From Bacillota bacterium (GTDB taxonomy: Bacteria; Bacillota; UBA4882; UBA8346), in contig JAEWZY010000043.1 of assembly GCA_023394955.1 (NCBI GenBank), positions 35,672 through 99,671 of the forward strand: a stretch of 64,000 bases of DNA. The letters are read 5' to 3'. A program made the translations under genes and the position numbers. The notes below the pieces were generated by a model, which searched no databases, was not told the origin of the DNA, and was given only the letters and a program-made list of their open reading frames with translations. This document shows positions 25,994 to 35,636 of the stretch, piece by piece. Position 1 is the first letter of the stretch. Each line of letters starts with the position of its first letter.

Positions 25994-26413
25994 ATGGGAG
26001 CAATCAAGGCTGAGGTTCTCCAAATCAAGGATGAAATTTATCAAGGAAAAGCTAAGATCGAAAAATACCGGTTGATTTTAGTTGGCAGTTTTTATTGGGA
26101 GGGAGCGCTGCTGCTGGCAGTCTTTTTCTGGATTTTTTTCCCGCCGGAAGAGGATTGGCGGAGATTGCTCTCTAATAGCTGTTTCACACTTTTACTATTT
26201 AGTTTGTGGATGTCTTATCGGATAATTAACAAAATAAAATCTAAACAACAGTTCGTCGGTGAATTAAGGATCAAGTTAAGGCAAATGGTTTGGGGCAAAA
26301 TTTGTGATTGCGAAAAGCTATGCGATTGTAAAGGGAAAATGGAAAGAGAAATGGCGGAAGAATATGATGGTTGGTCGGATGGAATTTTGGCGGAGGTAAA
26401 GCATGAGGTCTAG
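25994..26413 (+). CDS. small two-helix membrane protein
   Basis: 139 residues, ATG behind GGGAGGGGA. A short coiled-coil-like N-terminus (AEVLQIKDEIYQGKAKIEKY) leads into two membrane helices (ALLLAVFFWIFFPP, SCFTLLLFSLWMSYRII). The C-terminal part has a Cys-rich CDCEKLCDCKGK motif on the cytoplasmic or opposite side, a possible metal or FeS site. Overlaps the M20 peptidase start by 11 bases, so the two are coupled. No family recognised. Confidence 0.55.
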   Translation: MGAIKAEVLQIKDEIYQGKAKIEKYRLILVGSFYWEGALLLAVFFWIFFPPEEDWRRLLSNSCFTLLLFSLWMSYRIINKIKSKQQFVGELRIKLRQMVWGKICDCEKLCDCKGKMEREMAEEYDGWSDGILAEVKHEV

Positions 26414-27506
26414 TTATCTCGACCTACTGGCAAGTATGGTAAATATCGATTCCGGCACCGGTGACGCCGAAGGGATCGCGGCGATAAGCGAATTAATCGG
26501 TCCGCGCTTGATGAATTTGGGTTTTAGTTTCGAATCGGTTATAGCCGAAGACGGATCAGTCCATTTTCATGCCCGGCGGGGCGCCGGTAAAAAGGTACTC
26601 TTGTTAGCCCATTTAGACACGGTTTTTCCCAAAGGGACGGCAGCGATTAGAAAGTTTCACATCGAAGGAGATCTGGCTTTTGGGCCGGGGGTTTCCGATT
26701 GTAAATCCGGAGTCGCCACTATTATCGGCGCTTTGGAGGAGCTGAACCAAAGCCGGTGGCCTAACCTGGAGATAAATTGCCTCTTCAATTCCGATGAAGA
26801 GATCAGTTCCCCGGGCTCCCGCAAAATCATCGAAGGCCTGGCCGGGGAGGCTGCTGCCGTATTAGTGGTTGAACCGGCGGAATTAGAAAACATCACCGTC
26901 GCTAGGAAAGGGATTGGCCGTTTAGAATTGAAGGTTTTCGGCCAGGCCGCCCATTCCGGTTCCAACTATAGTGATGGCTGTAACGCCATTTTAGAACTGG
27001 CCCATAAGATCATCGCCATCCAAAGTCTCAGCCAAATAAAAAGGGGAATCACCCTAAATGTCGGCACAGTCAGCGGCGGGATCAGGCCGAATATCGTCCC
27101 TGATTTTGCCATGGCGGAGATTGATTTACGGATCATCCATCCGGAGCAGGCCGGCCCGATCATTAATGAACTGAAAAAGATTACAGCCGATTGTAAAACA
27201 GCAGGGACTTCCGCCCGGTTGGGCGGGAGAATTACCAGGCCGCCGATGCCGCTAAATGATGTTAATTATAAACTATATCAAAGCATCAGAGATGTTGGCC
27301 TAAGGTTGGGCATGGAATTGGGGGCCGTTGAGTCCGGGGGAGGCTCCGACGCCAACTTCACAGGCGCATTAGGAGCGCCGACTATCGACGGTGTAGGCCC
27401 CATCGGTGGAGGCCATCATTCAGAGACTGAATATATGAACATTCCGAGCCTGGAAAGTAGGATTAATCTATTGGCGGGTTTTTTGCGAATATTGCCGGAG
27501 ATTTGA
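26403..27506 (+). CDS. M20-family metallopeptidase (ArgE/DapE/CPG2 type)
   Basis: 367 residues. Zinc ligands and acids of M20 are in place: HLDT (His, Asp), GPGVSDCKSG (bridging Asp), NSDEEISSPGS (catalytic Glu and ligand Glu), VVEPAEL, and the last ligand His in GPIGGGHHSETEY. The dimerisation lid begins at AHSGSNYSDGCNAI. The match is closest to glutamate carboxypeptidase-like members, so it probably removes a C-terminal amino acid or deacylates; substrate unknown. No signal peptide, so cytoplasmic. Confidence 0.9.
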   Translation: MRSSYLDLLASMVNIDSGTGDAEGIAAISELIGPRLMNLGFSFESVIAEDGSVHFHARRGAGKKVLLLAHLDTVFPKGTAAIRKFHIEGDLAFGPGVSDCKSGVATIIGALEELNQSRWPNLEINCLFNSDEEISSPGSRKIIEGLAGEAAAVLVVEPAELENITVARKGIGRLELKVFGQAAHSGSNYSDGCNAILELAHKIIAIQSLSQIKRGITLNVGTVSGGIRPNIVPDFAMAEIDLRIIHPEQAGPIINELKKITADCKTAGTSARLGGRITRPPMPLNDVNYKLYQSIRDVGLRLGMELGAVESGGGSDANFTGALGAPTIDGVGPIGGGHHSETEYMNIPSLESRINLLAGFLRILPEI

Positions 27507-27527
27507 TTTTGTAGTATAGTAAATGTT

Positions 27528-28202
27528 ATGGGAACAATTATCAATGTTGGCGCAATTATCATCGGAGGCTTAATCGGATTAATTTTCCGGGAACGGTTCC
27601 CGGAACGGATTACCCAAACCGTTTTACAGGTGATGGGTCTTTTTACTATTTTAGTCGGTATTCAAATGGCGCTCCAGGGGCAAGAACCGATTCTCGTTTT
27701 AATAAGCCTTGCAGTTGGAGCGATTCTAGGTGAAATCATTAGGATCGAGGAGCGTTTGGAACAGTTCGGTAAATGGATTGAAATACAATTGAAAGTTACC
27801 GAAGGAAGCCCGGCTAAGGGTTTTATCTACTCCAGCCTGGTATTTGCGGTTGGCTCGATGGCAATCGTCGGCAGTATCGCCGATGGGGTCAGAGGCGACC
27901 ATTCGATCTTAGTAACCAAGTCAATGATGGATGGGATCATTTCCATTCCCTTTGCGGCGGGAATGGGGCCGGGAGTATTAGGTTCGGCGGTGACTATCTT
28001 GGTGTATCAGGGAAGTCTGACATTACTGGCTAGAGGATTACAATCATTCTTCAGTCCGGAAGTGATTACCGAATTGACTGCTGTGGGCGGAATTTTGGTA
28101 GTCGGGATCGGTATCAATATTCTAGGCCTCCAAAAAATTAAAGTGGCCAATTTTCTACCGGCTTTAGCGGTAATTATCGTTCTTACTTTACTTTGGCGGT
28201 AA
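27528..28202 (+). CDS. DUF554 membrane protein (YdfK type)
   Basis: 224 residues with about seven membrane helices and the family signatures INVGAIIIGGLIGLIFRERF at the N-terminus, GAILGEIIRIEERLEQFG, and FVYSSLVFAVGSMAIVGSI-like central helix with DGVRGDHSILVTKSMMDGI. No strong ribosome site is seen; a TATAGT lies 10 bases before the ATG, so a very short leader is possible. Physiological role unknown. Confidence 0.9.
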   Translation: MGTIINVGAIIIGGLIGLIFRERFPERITQTVLQVMGLFTILVGIQMALQGQEPILVLISLAVGAILGEIIRIEERLEQFGKWIEIQLKVTEGSPAKGFIYSSLVFAVGSMAIVGSIADGVRGDHSILVTKSMMDGIISIPFAAGMGPGVLGSAVTILVYQGSLTLLARGLQSFFSPEVITELTAVGGILVVGIGINILGLQKIKVANFLPALAVIIVLTLLWR

Positions 28203-28537
28203 TTTGCAACGCTACTTTTAATATTACAGCATTTATGCTAATATATACTGGGGTAATAAGTTGATTTTTTTATCATTTCATCTAAGATAAGCATTTAACT
28301 TTAATGACGCCCGGTATGTAACGGTTAAAACAGCCATTCGTAGGCGGGGCTGAAGACCTGTTTTGAAGAAAGGAGTGAAGTTGGGAGAAAACTGGCTAAA
28401 GATTCTTGGGACCGTAAGGCAATGACGAGAGTCGCATGGAGTTGGAGAATTTAAGTCTTCAAGGTTATGTTTAAAGGTTCTCCATGATCCTAAAGTTATG
28501 AAATGTTAAGTCATGCTATTTAAGGAGGTATTTTGCA
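28203..28537 (+). promoter_or_regulatory. long structured leader of hppA
   Basis: 335 bases without a gene. Several complementary blocks are visible: CAGCC (28332) with GGCTG (28348), AAACAG (28328) with CTGTTT (28358), a GAC-GAGA-GTC tetraloop hairpin near 28425, and GGAGAA (28444) with TTCTCC (28478). It ends with AAGGAGG before the GTG of hppA. The layout suggests a cis-regulatory RNA, but I match it to no known riboswitch class. Confidence 0.4.
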
Positions 28538-30697
28538 GTGATATCAAATCAAGCAGTGGAATACTTATTTTACTTAGTGCCACTAGGCTCGCTCCTGGCA
28601 TTATTCTATGCGTTATACTTATACTTTTTTGTCAGCAAGCAAGAACCAGGAAACGAAAAAATGCGGGAGATTTCAACCGCGATTCGGGAAGGCGCCATAG
28701 CTTACCTAAAACGACAATATAAAGGCGTCGCGCTCTTTTTTGGCGTCATGTTTGTATTGTTGACGATCATTTCCTTCATGGACTATCTTCCCAAAGTGGT
28801 ACCGTTCGCGTTTTTAACCGGTGGACTTTTCTCGGCGCTGGCCGGTTTTTTTGGAATGATGACTGCCACCAAGGCCAATGACCGGACCGCTTGGGCCGCC
28901 AGCAAAAGCTTGAATACCGGTTTGCAAGTCGCCTTCAAAAGCGGCGCGGTAATGGGTTTGGTCGTGGTTGGCCTGGGATTGCTCGATCTCAGCGTTTGGT
29001 TTTTGGTTCTAAAATATATATTTAATGAAAGTATTGAAGTGATTACCGCCACCATGTTAAACTTCGGCATGGGCGCCAGCTCCATGGCTTTATTTGCCCG
29101 GGTGGGCGGCGGTATCTTTACCAAAGCCGCTGATGTCGGCGCCGACTTAGTTGGCAAGGTGGAAGCGGGTATTCCGGAAGACGATCCCCGTAACCCGGCG
29201 GTTATCGCTGATAACGTTGGCGACAACGTCGGCGATGTGGCCGGTATGGGCGGAGATCTATACGAGTCATATGTTGGTTCCATCGTAGCTGCCTCAGCCC
29301 TTGCGGTAGCGGCCGGATTAGGTCTCAATGGTGTAATGATCCCGATGATCATGGCTGTCTTCGGCGTTTTGGCCTCGATCATCGGAACCTGGTTTGTCAG
29401 TTCCGATGAAAAAGCCGAACAAAAAGTGTTACTCAGCGCTTTACGTAAAGGAACTTACACTAGTTCCATTATTGTCGCGGTTATCTCCTATCCCTTGATC
29501 GGATATGTTCTCGGTTGGGATAAAATTGGCGTTTATGGAGCAGTGTTAGCCGGATTATTCGCCGGCGTGATTATTGGAGCCATTACCGAGTACTATACCT
29601 CGGGTACTTACAAACCTACCCAGGGTGTGGCGGAATCGGCGCAGACCGGTCCGGCTACCGTAATCATCGGCGGTTTGGCTGTCGGTATGTTTTCAACGTT
29701 TTTACCGGTCTTGGTCGTAGCAGTCGCTATTTTAATCAGTTACTTCGCCTCCGGCGGCGCTACCAATTTTGGAATGGGTGTATACGGAATCGCTATTTCG
29801 GCGGTTGGGATGTTGTCCACTCTCGGGATTACTTTGGCGACCGACGCTTACGGTCCGGTGGCGGACAATGCCGGCGGTATCGCTGAGATGGCCGGTTTAG
29901 GCGAAGAAGTGCGGCAACGGACCGACGCTCTGGATTCCCTCGGGAATACCACTGCCGCTACAGGCAAGGGTTTTGCCATTGGTTCGGCGGCTTTGACCGC
30001 GTTGGCATTAATCGCTTCCTTTACTGAGAAAGTCCAATTTGAGAGTCAGGTATTAATCGACAAATATAAAACAGCAGGCGCCATTGTTCCGGAATGGGTG
30101 GAAAAAGCTAGCAACCTCAATCTAAATCTTGATATAATCGATCCCCAAGTTTTGGTCGGTTTGATTATTGGCGCAATGTTGCCGTTCCTCTTCAGCGCTA
30201 TGACGATGCAAGCCGTCGGAAGAGCTGCGCAGAGCATTGTAGTTGAAGTACGCCGCCAATTCAGAGAGATCGTTGGTTTGATGGAAGGCAAAGCCAAACC
30301 TGATTATGCCAGTTGCGTTGATATTTGCACCAAATCCGCTCAAAAAGAGATGATCATGCCGGCGCTGTCAGCGATTATCGCTCCGGTCGCCGTGGGTTTA
30401 CTGGTCGGCGTTAAAGGTGTGGCCGGATTGTTGGCCGGTTCCACCGCAGCCGGTTTCGTGTTAGCCATAATGATGGCTAATTCGGGGGGCGCTTGGGATA
30501 ATGCGAAGAAGTACATCGAAGAGGGCAATCTTGGCGGTAAAGGTTCTGATGCGCATAAAGCTACCGTCGTTGGTGACACTGTCGGCGATCCCTTCAAAGA
30601 TACTTCCGGGCCGTCCTTGAACATCTTGATCAAGTTGACCTCAATGGTTTCGGTAGTATTCGCCACCTTTATTTTGAATAACGCTTTGTTTAAGTAG
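28538..30697 (+). CDS. hppA: K+-stimulated membrane pyrophosphatase (H+/Na+ pump)
   Basis: 719 residues, polytopic. Catalytic pyrophosphate-binding segments are intact: DVGADLVGKVEAGIPEDDPR, NPAVIADNVGDNVGDVAGMG, TDAYGPVADNAGGIAEMAGL and NSGGAWDNAKKYIEEG with GDTVGDPFKDTSGPSLN. GNTTAATGKG carries Ala where K+-independent enzymes have Lys, so it is the K+-dependent class. These pump Na+, H+ or both across the cytoplasmic membrane; the ion cannot be decided by eye. Monocistronic, with its own leader and terminator. Confidence 0.97.
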   Translation: MISNQAVEYLFYLVPLGSLLALFYALYLYFFVSKQEPGNEKMREISTAIREGAIAYLKRQYKGVALFFGVMFVLLTIISFMDYLPKVVPFAFLTGGLFSALAGFFGMMTATKANDRTAWAASKSLNTGLQVAFKSGAVMGLVVVGLGLLDLSVWFLVLKYIFNESIEVITATMLNFGMGASSMALFARVGGGIFTKAADVGADLVGKVEAGIPEDDPRNPAVIADNVGDNVGDVAGMGGDLYESYVGSIVAASALAVAAGLGLNGVMIPMIMAVFGVLASIIGTWFVSSDEKAEQKVLLSALRKGTYTSSIIVAVISYPLIGYVLGWDKIGVYGAVLAGLFAGVIIGAITEYYTSGTYKPTQGVAESAQTGPATVIIGGLAVGMFSTFLPVLVVAVAILISYFASGGATNFGMGVYGIAISAVGMLSTLGITLATDAYGPVADNAGGIAEMAGLGEEVRQRTDALDSLGNTTAATGKGFAIGSAALTALALIASFTEKVQFESQVLIDKYKTAGAIVPEWVEKASNLNLNLDIIDPQVLVGLIIGAMLPFLFSAMTMQAVGRAAQSIVVEVRRQFREIVGLMEGKAKPDYASCVDICTKSAQKEMIMPALSAIIAPVAVGLLVGVKGVAGLLAGSTAAGFVLAIMMANSGGAWDNAKKYIEEGNLGGKGSDAHKATVVGDTVGDPFKDTSGPSLNILIKLTSMVSVVFATFILNNALFK

Positions 30698-30716
30698 AAA
30701 ACTATCGGTATCTACT

Positions 30717-30745
30717 GGGGCTGCCTAAAAAGGCGGCCCCTTTTT
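30717..30745 (+). terminator. terminator of hppA
   Basis: Ten-base stem GGGGCTGCCT/AGGCGGCCCC (one G-T pair), AAAA loop, then five T. Confidence 0.9.
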
Positions 30746-30833
30746 CGTGTATTCGAAGATTATTAAGTCATTAAACCGGAAGGTTAATCGTACATTTTAA
30801 AGTAGTCTAAAATGAGCCGCAAAAGGTGAGAGG

Positions 30834-32372
30834 ATGAACCAACCGGTATCAGTTTTAAAAGGCACGGTCTTATTGGCTTTCGCCGGATTTGTAGTCAAAC
30901 TAATGGGAGCGGTTTACCGAATCCTGCTGGCCCGTTTGATCGGAGTCGAAGGAATCGGGCTGTACCAGATGGCCTATCCGGTCTACTTGGTTTTTCTCTC
31001 TCTTTCTACTGCCGGGGTTCCGATAGCCCTTTCCAAATTAATTGCGGAAAGAGAGATCCACCAAGACAGCGCCGGCGTAAAAACAATTTTTCAAGGCGCA
31101 TTGGTGTTATTGCTGGTTCTGGGAACAAGTTGTTCCCTGACAATGGGACTGTCGGCCCGTTGGTTGGCTGGAAGAGTGCTGGCCGATCATAGGGCGGTCT
31201 TTACGATTTGGGCTTTGGCCCCGGCTATTTTTTTCATGAGTTTGCTAGCTGTTTTCCGAGGATATTTCCAAGGAAGGCGGGAAATGGGGTTAAGCGCCGT
31301 TTCCCAGATTGTCGAGCAAGCGGTTAGAGTTGGCGTGGCAATAACTCTAGCCATCTGTTTAGTTGGCCGGGGAGTAGAACATGCGGCGGCGGGAGCGGCT
31401 TTTGGAGCTACTGCCGGCGGGGCGGCGGCTTTATTATATTTGATCCTGATTCAGCTTGGAACATCAAGATTAGCTAAAGCAAGGATTCCTTTCAAGAATA
31501 TCAGACCGGCGATCAAACTGATCGTCCGGTTTGCGCTCCCGATTTCAGTGGCTGTGATTTTAATGCCTATTTTACAAACTCTCGACTCAATTATTGTTCC
31601 GCTCAAATTGCAAAGTATCGGCTATACGGTGAAACAGGCAACATCCATGTTGGGAGTACTGGGAAATTCTTGGGCGGTATTATATTTGCCGACGATCGTA
31701 ACCGGGGCGATCGCTTCCAACCTAGTGCCGGCAGTGGCTTCTTTAAAAGCAGTTGGGAATCGGGAAAGCTTACGAAAAAAAATCGAAGACGGAACCAGAT
31801 TGGGCGCGATCTGGGTCCTTCCGGCTGCGGTCGGCTTTTTTTGGTTTGGAAATTCGATCTACCGGATCCTCTATGGTATTAATGGTATTCAACTCTTATC
31901 TTGGTTCGCGCCAGCCGTTATTTTTCTGGGAATTGAACAAATTAGCGCCGGGGTCCTTCAAGGGTTGGGGAAACCAATGCGCCCGTTGATTAATTTTACA
32001 GCCGGAGCAATGGTAAAAATTTTTGTATCATTGTTATCCATCGGTTGGCCTGGATTAAATCTTGCCGGAGCAGCTTTGGGAACGGTTTGTGGTTCGGGAG
32101 TGACGGCTGCTTTGAATCTATTTTCTTTGCGCAGGTTGGTTAAGGTAAAGGTCAATTTTATGCCGCAGATTAGCGCTTGTTTCATAATGTTGCTGGTCTG
32201 TGGGTATCTAATTAAGGCGATTAAATTTAATTATATTTTGGAAATGATCATTGCCGGGGGAGGAAGTTTGTTGGTTTATCTTATTACTTTAAGATTTTTG
32301 GGAGGAATTAAAAATAGCGATCTCGAAGTTATCGGCAAATTCATGGGTGAGAAGGAGAAGTCAAATGTCTAA
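30834..32372 (+). CDS. SpoVB/YabM-type MOP-family lipid flippase
   Basis: 512 residues, multi-spanning, with the start KGTVLLAFAGFVVKLMGAVYRILLARLIGVEGIG characteristic of the polysaccharide transporter/MurJ-SpoVB clade. It should flip an undecaprenol-linked precursor across the membrane. It overlaps the mazG gene by 8 bases. In Bacillus the order yabM-yabN-yabO-yabP-yabQ is known, and the same order is kept here with insertions, supporting the YabM assignment over a general flippase. Confidence 0.88.
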   Translation: MNQPVSVLKGTVLLAFAGFVVKLMGAVYRILLARLIGVEGIGLYQMAYPVYLVFLSLSTAGVPIALSKLIAEREIHQDSAGVKTIFQGALVLLLVLGTSCSLTMGLSARWLAGRVLADHRAVFTIWALAPAIFFMSLLAVFRGYFQGRREMGLSAVSQIVEQAVRVGVAITLAICLVGRGVEHAAAGAAFGATAGGAAALLYLILIQLGTSRLAKARIPFKNIRPAIKLIVRFALPISVAVILMPILQTLDSIIVPLKLQSIGYTVKQATSMLGVLGNSWAVLYLPTIVTGAIASNLVPAVASLKAVGNRESLRKKIEDGTRLGAIWVLPAAVGFFWFGNSIYRILYGINGIQLLSWFAPAVIFLGIEQISAGVLQGLGKPMRPLINFTAGAMVKIFVSLLSIGWPGLNLAGAALGTVCGSGVTAALNLFSLRRLVKVKVNFMPQISACFIMLLVCGYLIKAIKFNYILEMIIAGGGSLLVYLITLRFLGGIKNSDLEVIGKFMGEKEKSNV

Positions 32373-33186
32373 TCCGAATGAAAGCAGGCCGGACACAGCT
32401 CTGGAAAATTTAGTCGCCATTATGGCTAAACTTCGCAGTGATCAAGGTTGTCCCTGGGACCGGGAGCAAAACCATTTTTCGCTAAAACCGTGTGTGATTG
32501 AAGAAACATATGAGGTTGTGGAAGCTATCGATTCCGGAAAACCGGACAAGCTCTGTGAAGAATTAGGGGATTTATTACTACAGATTGTATTTCACGCCCA
32601 GTTAGCGGCAGAAGCGGGCCATTTTAAAATTGAGGATGTGATCGGCGGGATTATTGAAAAATTAATCCGAAGGCATCCTCATGTTTTCGGGGATGTCCAA
32701 GTCACGGGTGTTTCCGGGGTGATTGAAAACTGGGATCGGATTAAAAAAAGCGAAGCTCCCGAGGAACGCAGATCGGTTTTGGATGGAGTTCCCAAGGATT
32801 TACCGGCTTTAATGAAAGCTGAGAAATTACAGTCCAAAGCGGCAAAGGTCGGATTTGACTGGGGCAACCTGGAGGGGCCTTTAAGTAAGGTCCGGGAAGA
32901 GTTCGATGAATTTGAAGAATTAATCCGGTCGGAAAGGCCGCCGCTGCCCCATAGTCCGGAATGGGACCAGCTTGAAGAGGAATTCGGGGATATCCTTTTT
33001 GCTCTGGTCAATGTTGGCAGAGTTATGAAAATCAATTCTGAATTGGCTTTACTCAGGACCAATAATAAGTTTGTGGAGCGGTTTCAATACATTGAAAAAC
33101 AAGCATCCGAAGGGGGCAGAAACTTAATGGAAATGACTTTGGACGAGATGGATACCCTGTGGGAAGAGGCGAAAACCAAAGAATGA
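32365..33186 (+). CDS. mazG: nucleoside triphosphate pyrophosphohydrolase MazG
   Basis: 273 residues from ATG 32365 behind AAGGAG. Two MazG domains: the first with CPWDREQNHFSLKPCVIEET and EELGDLLLQIVFHA, the second with KVREEFDEFEELI and EEEFGDILFALVNVGR; both retain the EExxE/EExGD magnesium ligands. It hydrolyses (d)NTPs to the monophosphate. Unlike Bacillus YabN it lacks the N-terminal methylase-like domain. Confidence 0.95.
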   Translation: MSNPNESRPDTALENLVAIMAKLRSDQGCPWDREQNHFSLKPCVIEETYEVVEAIDSGKPDKLCEELGDLLLQIVFHAQLAAEAGHFKIEDVIGGIIEKLIRRHPHVFGDVQVTGVSGVIENWDRIKKSEAPEERRSVLDGVPKDLPALMKAEKLQSKAAKVGFDWGNLEGPLSKVREEFDEFEELIRSERPPLPHSPEWDQLEEEFGDILFALVNVGRVMKINSELALLRTNNKFVERFQYIEKQASEGGRNLMEMTLDEMDTLWEEAKTKE

Positions 33187-33281
33187 GGCAGTATAAATTA
33201 TGGCAACAACGTATTAGTATAAAATGATTTGGGGATGAGATGCTAAGCATATCGCAATAATATTCGGAAGGAAGCGGCGAT

Positions 33282-34244
33282 ATGTTAAAAAACCGTCATC
33301 ACCTGCTGGCATTGGTTATGTTGGTAACGATTATTTTAAACGCCGGATGCCCCGGTAAAGAAGGGACATTGATCAAAAACCTGGTAACCCGATTTGGGAG
33401 ACCACCGGAGATCACAGTTTTTATCAAAGAGACCGGGAAAGTTAAAAAGATGGATATCGAAGAATATTTATTGGGAGTGGTGGCCGGGGAGATGAAACCG
33501 GGTTGGCCGCTCAATGCTTACGCTGCACAGGCCATAATCGCCCGGACTTTTACGATGGAATTTTTAGCCCGGGGCGGAACCCGAAAGCTTCATAATACTG
33601 ATATCTCTACCGATGAAAAGGAAGCCCAGGCTTATAACGCCGCCAATATTACCCCGACAATCCGGAATGCGGTTAAAATGACTAAGGGTTTGGTCTTGAC
33701 CTACAAAAACAGATATGTGAAAGGCTGGTATTCGGCCAGTTGCGGCGGAAGGACCGCTTTAGCCAAGGACGGGTTGGCCTATAAGGGTCCTGAACCACCC
33801 TATATGAGCTCGGTGAAATGCCCGGAAGAGAAACGAATTCCCGAAGCCGAACTTTATTGGGAGGCCGCTTTATCAAGTTCCGAAATTAACGCAGCGCTGC
33901 AAAAAATGAATAAGCCTAATTTGGGGACCATTAAGTCAATGGAAATTATCGAACGAAGTAAAAGCCAGCGGGCTACCTTGCTTAAATTCACTGGAGATAA
34001 AGGCAGCGCCGAAGTTAGCGGCGGTGATTTCAGGGTGAATGTAGGGCCGGAAAAACTCCGCTCGATTTGGATCTCTAATGAGATCAAGAATCAGTCGGGC
34101 AAGATTACGGTCAAAGGGAGAGGTTTCGGCCATGGTGTCGGTTTGTGCCAATGGGGCTCTTATGCGCTGGCCAAACAGAATAAATCGCCCAAAGCTATAG
34201 TAAAGCATTATTACCCTAAGGCTGAGGTGTCAAAGATCTGGTAA
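33282..34244 (+). CDS. SpoIID/LytB-domain lipoprotein-like transglycosylase
   Basis: 320 residues. The N-terminus has a hydrophobic stretch ending in LNAGC, a weak lipobox. The SpoIID domain shows MDIEEYLLGVVAGEMKPGWP with the catalytic Glu, LNAYAAQAIIARTF, DEKEAQAY, WYSASCGGRTA, and the end GRGFGHGVGLCQWGSYALA. SpoIID cleaves glycan strands during engulfment. A second SpoIID family role (amidase enhancer, LytB) is possible. It stands within the yab cluster, consistent with a spore-related role. Confidence 0.9.
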   Translation: MLKNRHHLLALVMLVTIILNAGCPGKEGTLIKNLVTRFGRPPEITVFIKETGKVKKMDIEEYLLGVVAGEMKPGWPLNAYAAQAIIARTFTMEFLARGGTRKLHNTDISTDEKEAQAYNAANITPTIRNAVKMTKGLVLTYKNRYVKGWYSASCGGRTALAKDGLAYKGPEPPYMSSVKCPEEKRIPEAELYWEAALSSSEINAALQKMNKPNLGTIKSMEIIERSKSQRATLLKFTGDKGSAEVSGGDFRVNVGPEKLRSIWISNEIKNQSGKITVKGRGFGHGVGLCQWGSYALAKQNKSPKAIVKHYYPKAEVSKIW

Positions 34245-34376
34245 CTTCAGTGGGCGGCAATGGTTATAAACAAGTAGCTGTGGACTAAAAATCCATGGCT
34301 ATTTTATTTCCCTCATTAAACTTCTAACCCCTTCCGGTATTGAATATCTTGTACCAAGGAATGAGGAGGGATTAGA

Positions 34377-34664
34377 ATGGAGGAAAAAAGAAAGGTTACG
34401 GATGAAGCGCATCAGTTAACCCTCAATAACCGACGTCTGTTGGCAATTGACGGAGTAACCAATCTGGGAAGTTATGAGGAAGATCTTTTGATGCTGGAGA
34501 CTGTAGCCGGCGTATTGGAGATTAAAGGCGGGCATTTGCATGTGCAACAATTAAATATCGATCAAGGCCGGGTGGTGATTGACGGCGACATCTGTTCTTT
34601 AGTCTATACCGATCAAGACATGGTTAAAAAAGGAAAAGGCTTTTTAAGCAAGCTAATTAAGTAG
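34377..34664 (+). CDS. yabP: sporulation protein YabP
   Basis: 95 residues, ATG behind GAGGAGGG. Family signatures: LTLNNRRLLAIDGVTNLGSYEEDLLMLET near the start, then GVLEIKGGHLHVQQLNIDQG and GDICSLVYTD. YabP and YabQ are needed for spore cortex formation in Bacillus. Located upstream of a lytic transglycosylase and yabQ. Confidence 0.95.
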   Translation: MEEKRKVTDEAHQLTLNNRRLLAIDGVTNLGSYEEDLLMLETVAGVLEIKGGHLHVQQLNIDQGRVVIDGDICSLVYTDQDMVKKGKGFLSKLIK

Positions 34665-34727
34665 CTGCTATCTGTGAAATGCAGGAGTTCTTAAAAGGGC
34701 ATCGAAATTAATAAAAGAGGTGAAAAG

Positions 34728-35585
34728 ATGATACCGCGAACTCCTGTCGCCCCAGTCAAGAAGAAAATTAAACGCCGGCAATCGATTTGGCAGCGAATTA
34801 TAGTTGTTTTAATAAAATTAGTAATAAGCCCGCTGGTGCTGTTGGCGGATTGTTTCAGGCGTAAAGGAACGCTAGATAACAGTTGGCTTTATGCCTTTTT
34901 TTTATTTACCACAGTAGTGATGGGTTTAACCGGAATCGGCATTATTATGAATGACATCCCTTTATTTAAAACCCTGCGAATGCTCTCAACTCAAATTGAG
35001 AGCCGGGAAATTTTATCAGGAGATTTGCGGCCGATCATTAAAACAATTAATAAATACGCGCTGGAATATAACTTGGATCCCAATCTGATTTATGCGGTAA
35101 TTAAATCGGAAAGTAACTTTCGGACGCTGGTCGTTTCCCGGGCGGGGGCTAGAGGACTGATGCAACTCATGCCTGAAGTATGGCGGGAGTATAATAAAGA
35201 TTCGGCATGTAAAGGGAATCATCAAGAACGACATGTTTGCCACCAGGGAGATTGCATTTTTGATCCGGACGCTAATATTAATACAGGAGTCAGATACCTC
35301 AGCGAACTGTTGGATAGATACCAAGGCCGGGTTGATTTGGCTTTGGAAGCCTATAATGCGGGGATCTCCAATGTCAAACCGGGCAAAACTCCAAAGTTCA
35401 GAGAAACTAGGACTTATATACAGCGGACTCTCTCATCCTGGCAGGATTTACGGAAGTACACCATTGATCAACAGTTAAAAATGTCAATTCGCTTACAGCA
35501 AGGTTTAAGATGGCTATTTGGTATCACTTGTTTATGCTGGGTGATTCTTTTTTGGTGGGCTAACCGAAAACTTTTCCGGAAGTAA
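34728..35585 (+). CDS. membrane-anchored lytic transglycosylase (SLT)
   Basis: 285 residues: a basic N-terminus, a short hydrophobic part (IIVVLIKLVISPLVLLA), a helix at about 65-85 (FFLFTTVVMGLTGIGIIM), then an SLT domain with the catalytic Glu in YAVIKSESNFRTLVVS, AGARGLMQLMPEVW, NINTGVRYLSELLDRY and ALEAYNAG, and a final helix (LFGITCLCWVILFWW). A CKGNHQERHVCHQGDC insert between SLT motifs could bind metal. Placed between yabP and yabQ, it may trim spore or septal peptidoglycan. Confidence 0.9.
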   Translation: MIPRTPVAPVKKKIKRRQSIWQRIIVVLIKLVISPLVLLADCFRRKGTLDNSWLYAFFLFTTVVMGLTGIGIIMNDIPLFKTLRMLSTQIESREILSGDLRPIIKTINKYALEYNLDPNLIYAVIKSESNFRTLVVSRAGARGLMQLMPEVWREYNKDSACKGNHQERHVCHQGDCIFDPDANINTGVRYLSELLDRYQGRVDLALEAYNAGISNVKPGKTPKFRETRTYIQRTLSSWQDLRKYTIDQQLKMSIRLQQGLRWLFGITCLCWVILFWWANRKLFRK

Positions 35586-35636
35586 GTATTATAATCCCTT
35601 TCTAAGGCATAAGTTATCTATATTGGAGGGGATTAT

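Noticed and set aside
26403..27506. argE or dapE as a gene name for the M20 peptidase
   Set aside because: Motifs are shared by the whole family and the sequence looks nearer to carboxypeptidase G2-like members.
28783..29382. 199-codon open frame antisense to hppA
   Set aside because: Low-complexity Ala/Pro/Thr-rich shadow of a strongly conserved coding sequence; no ribosome site.
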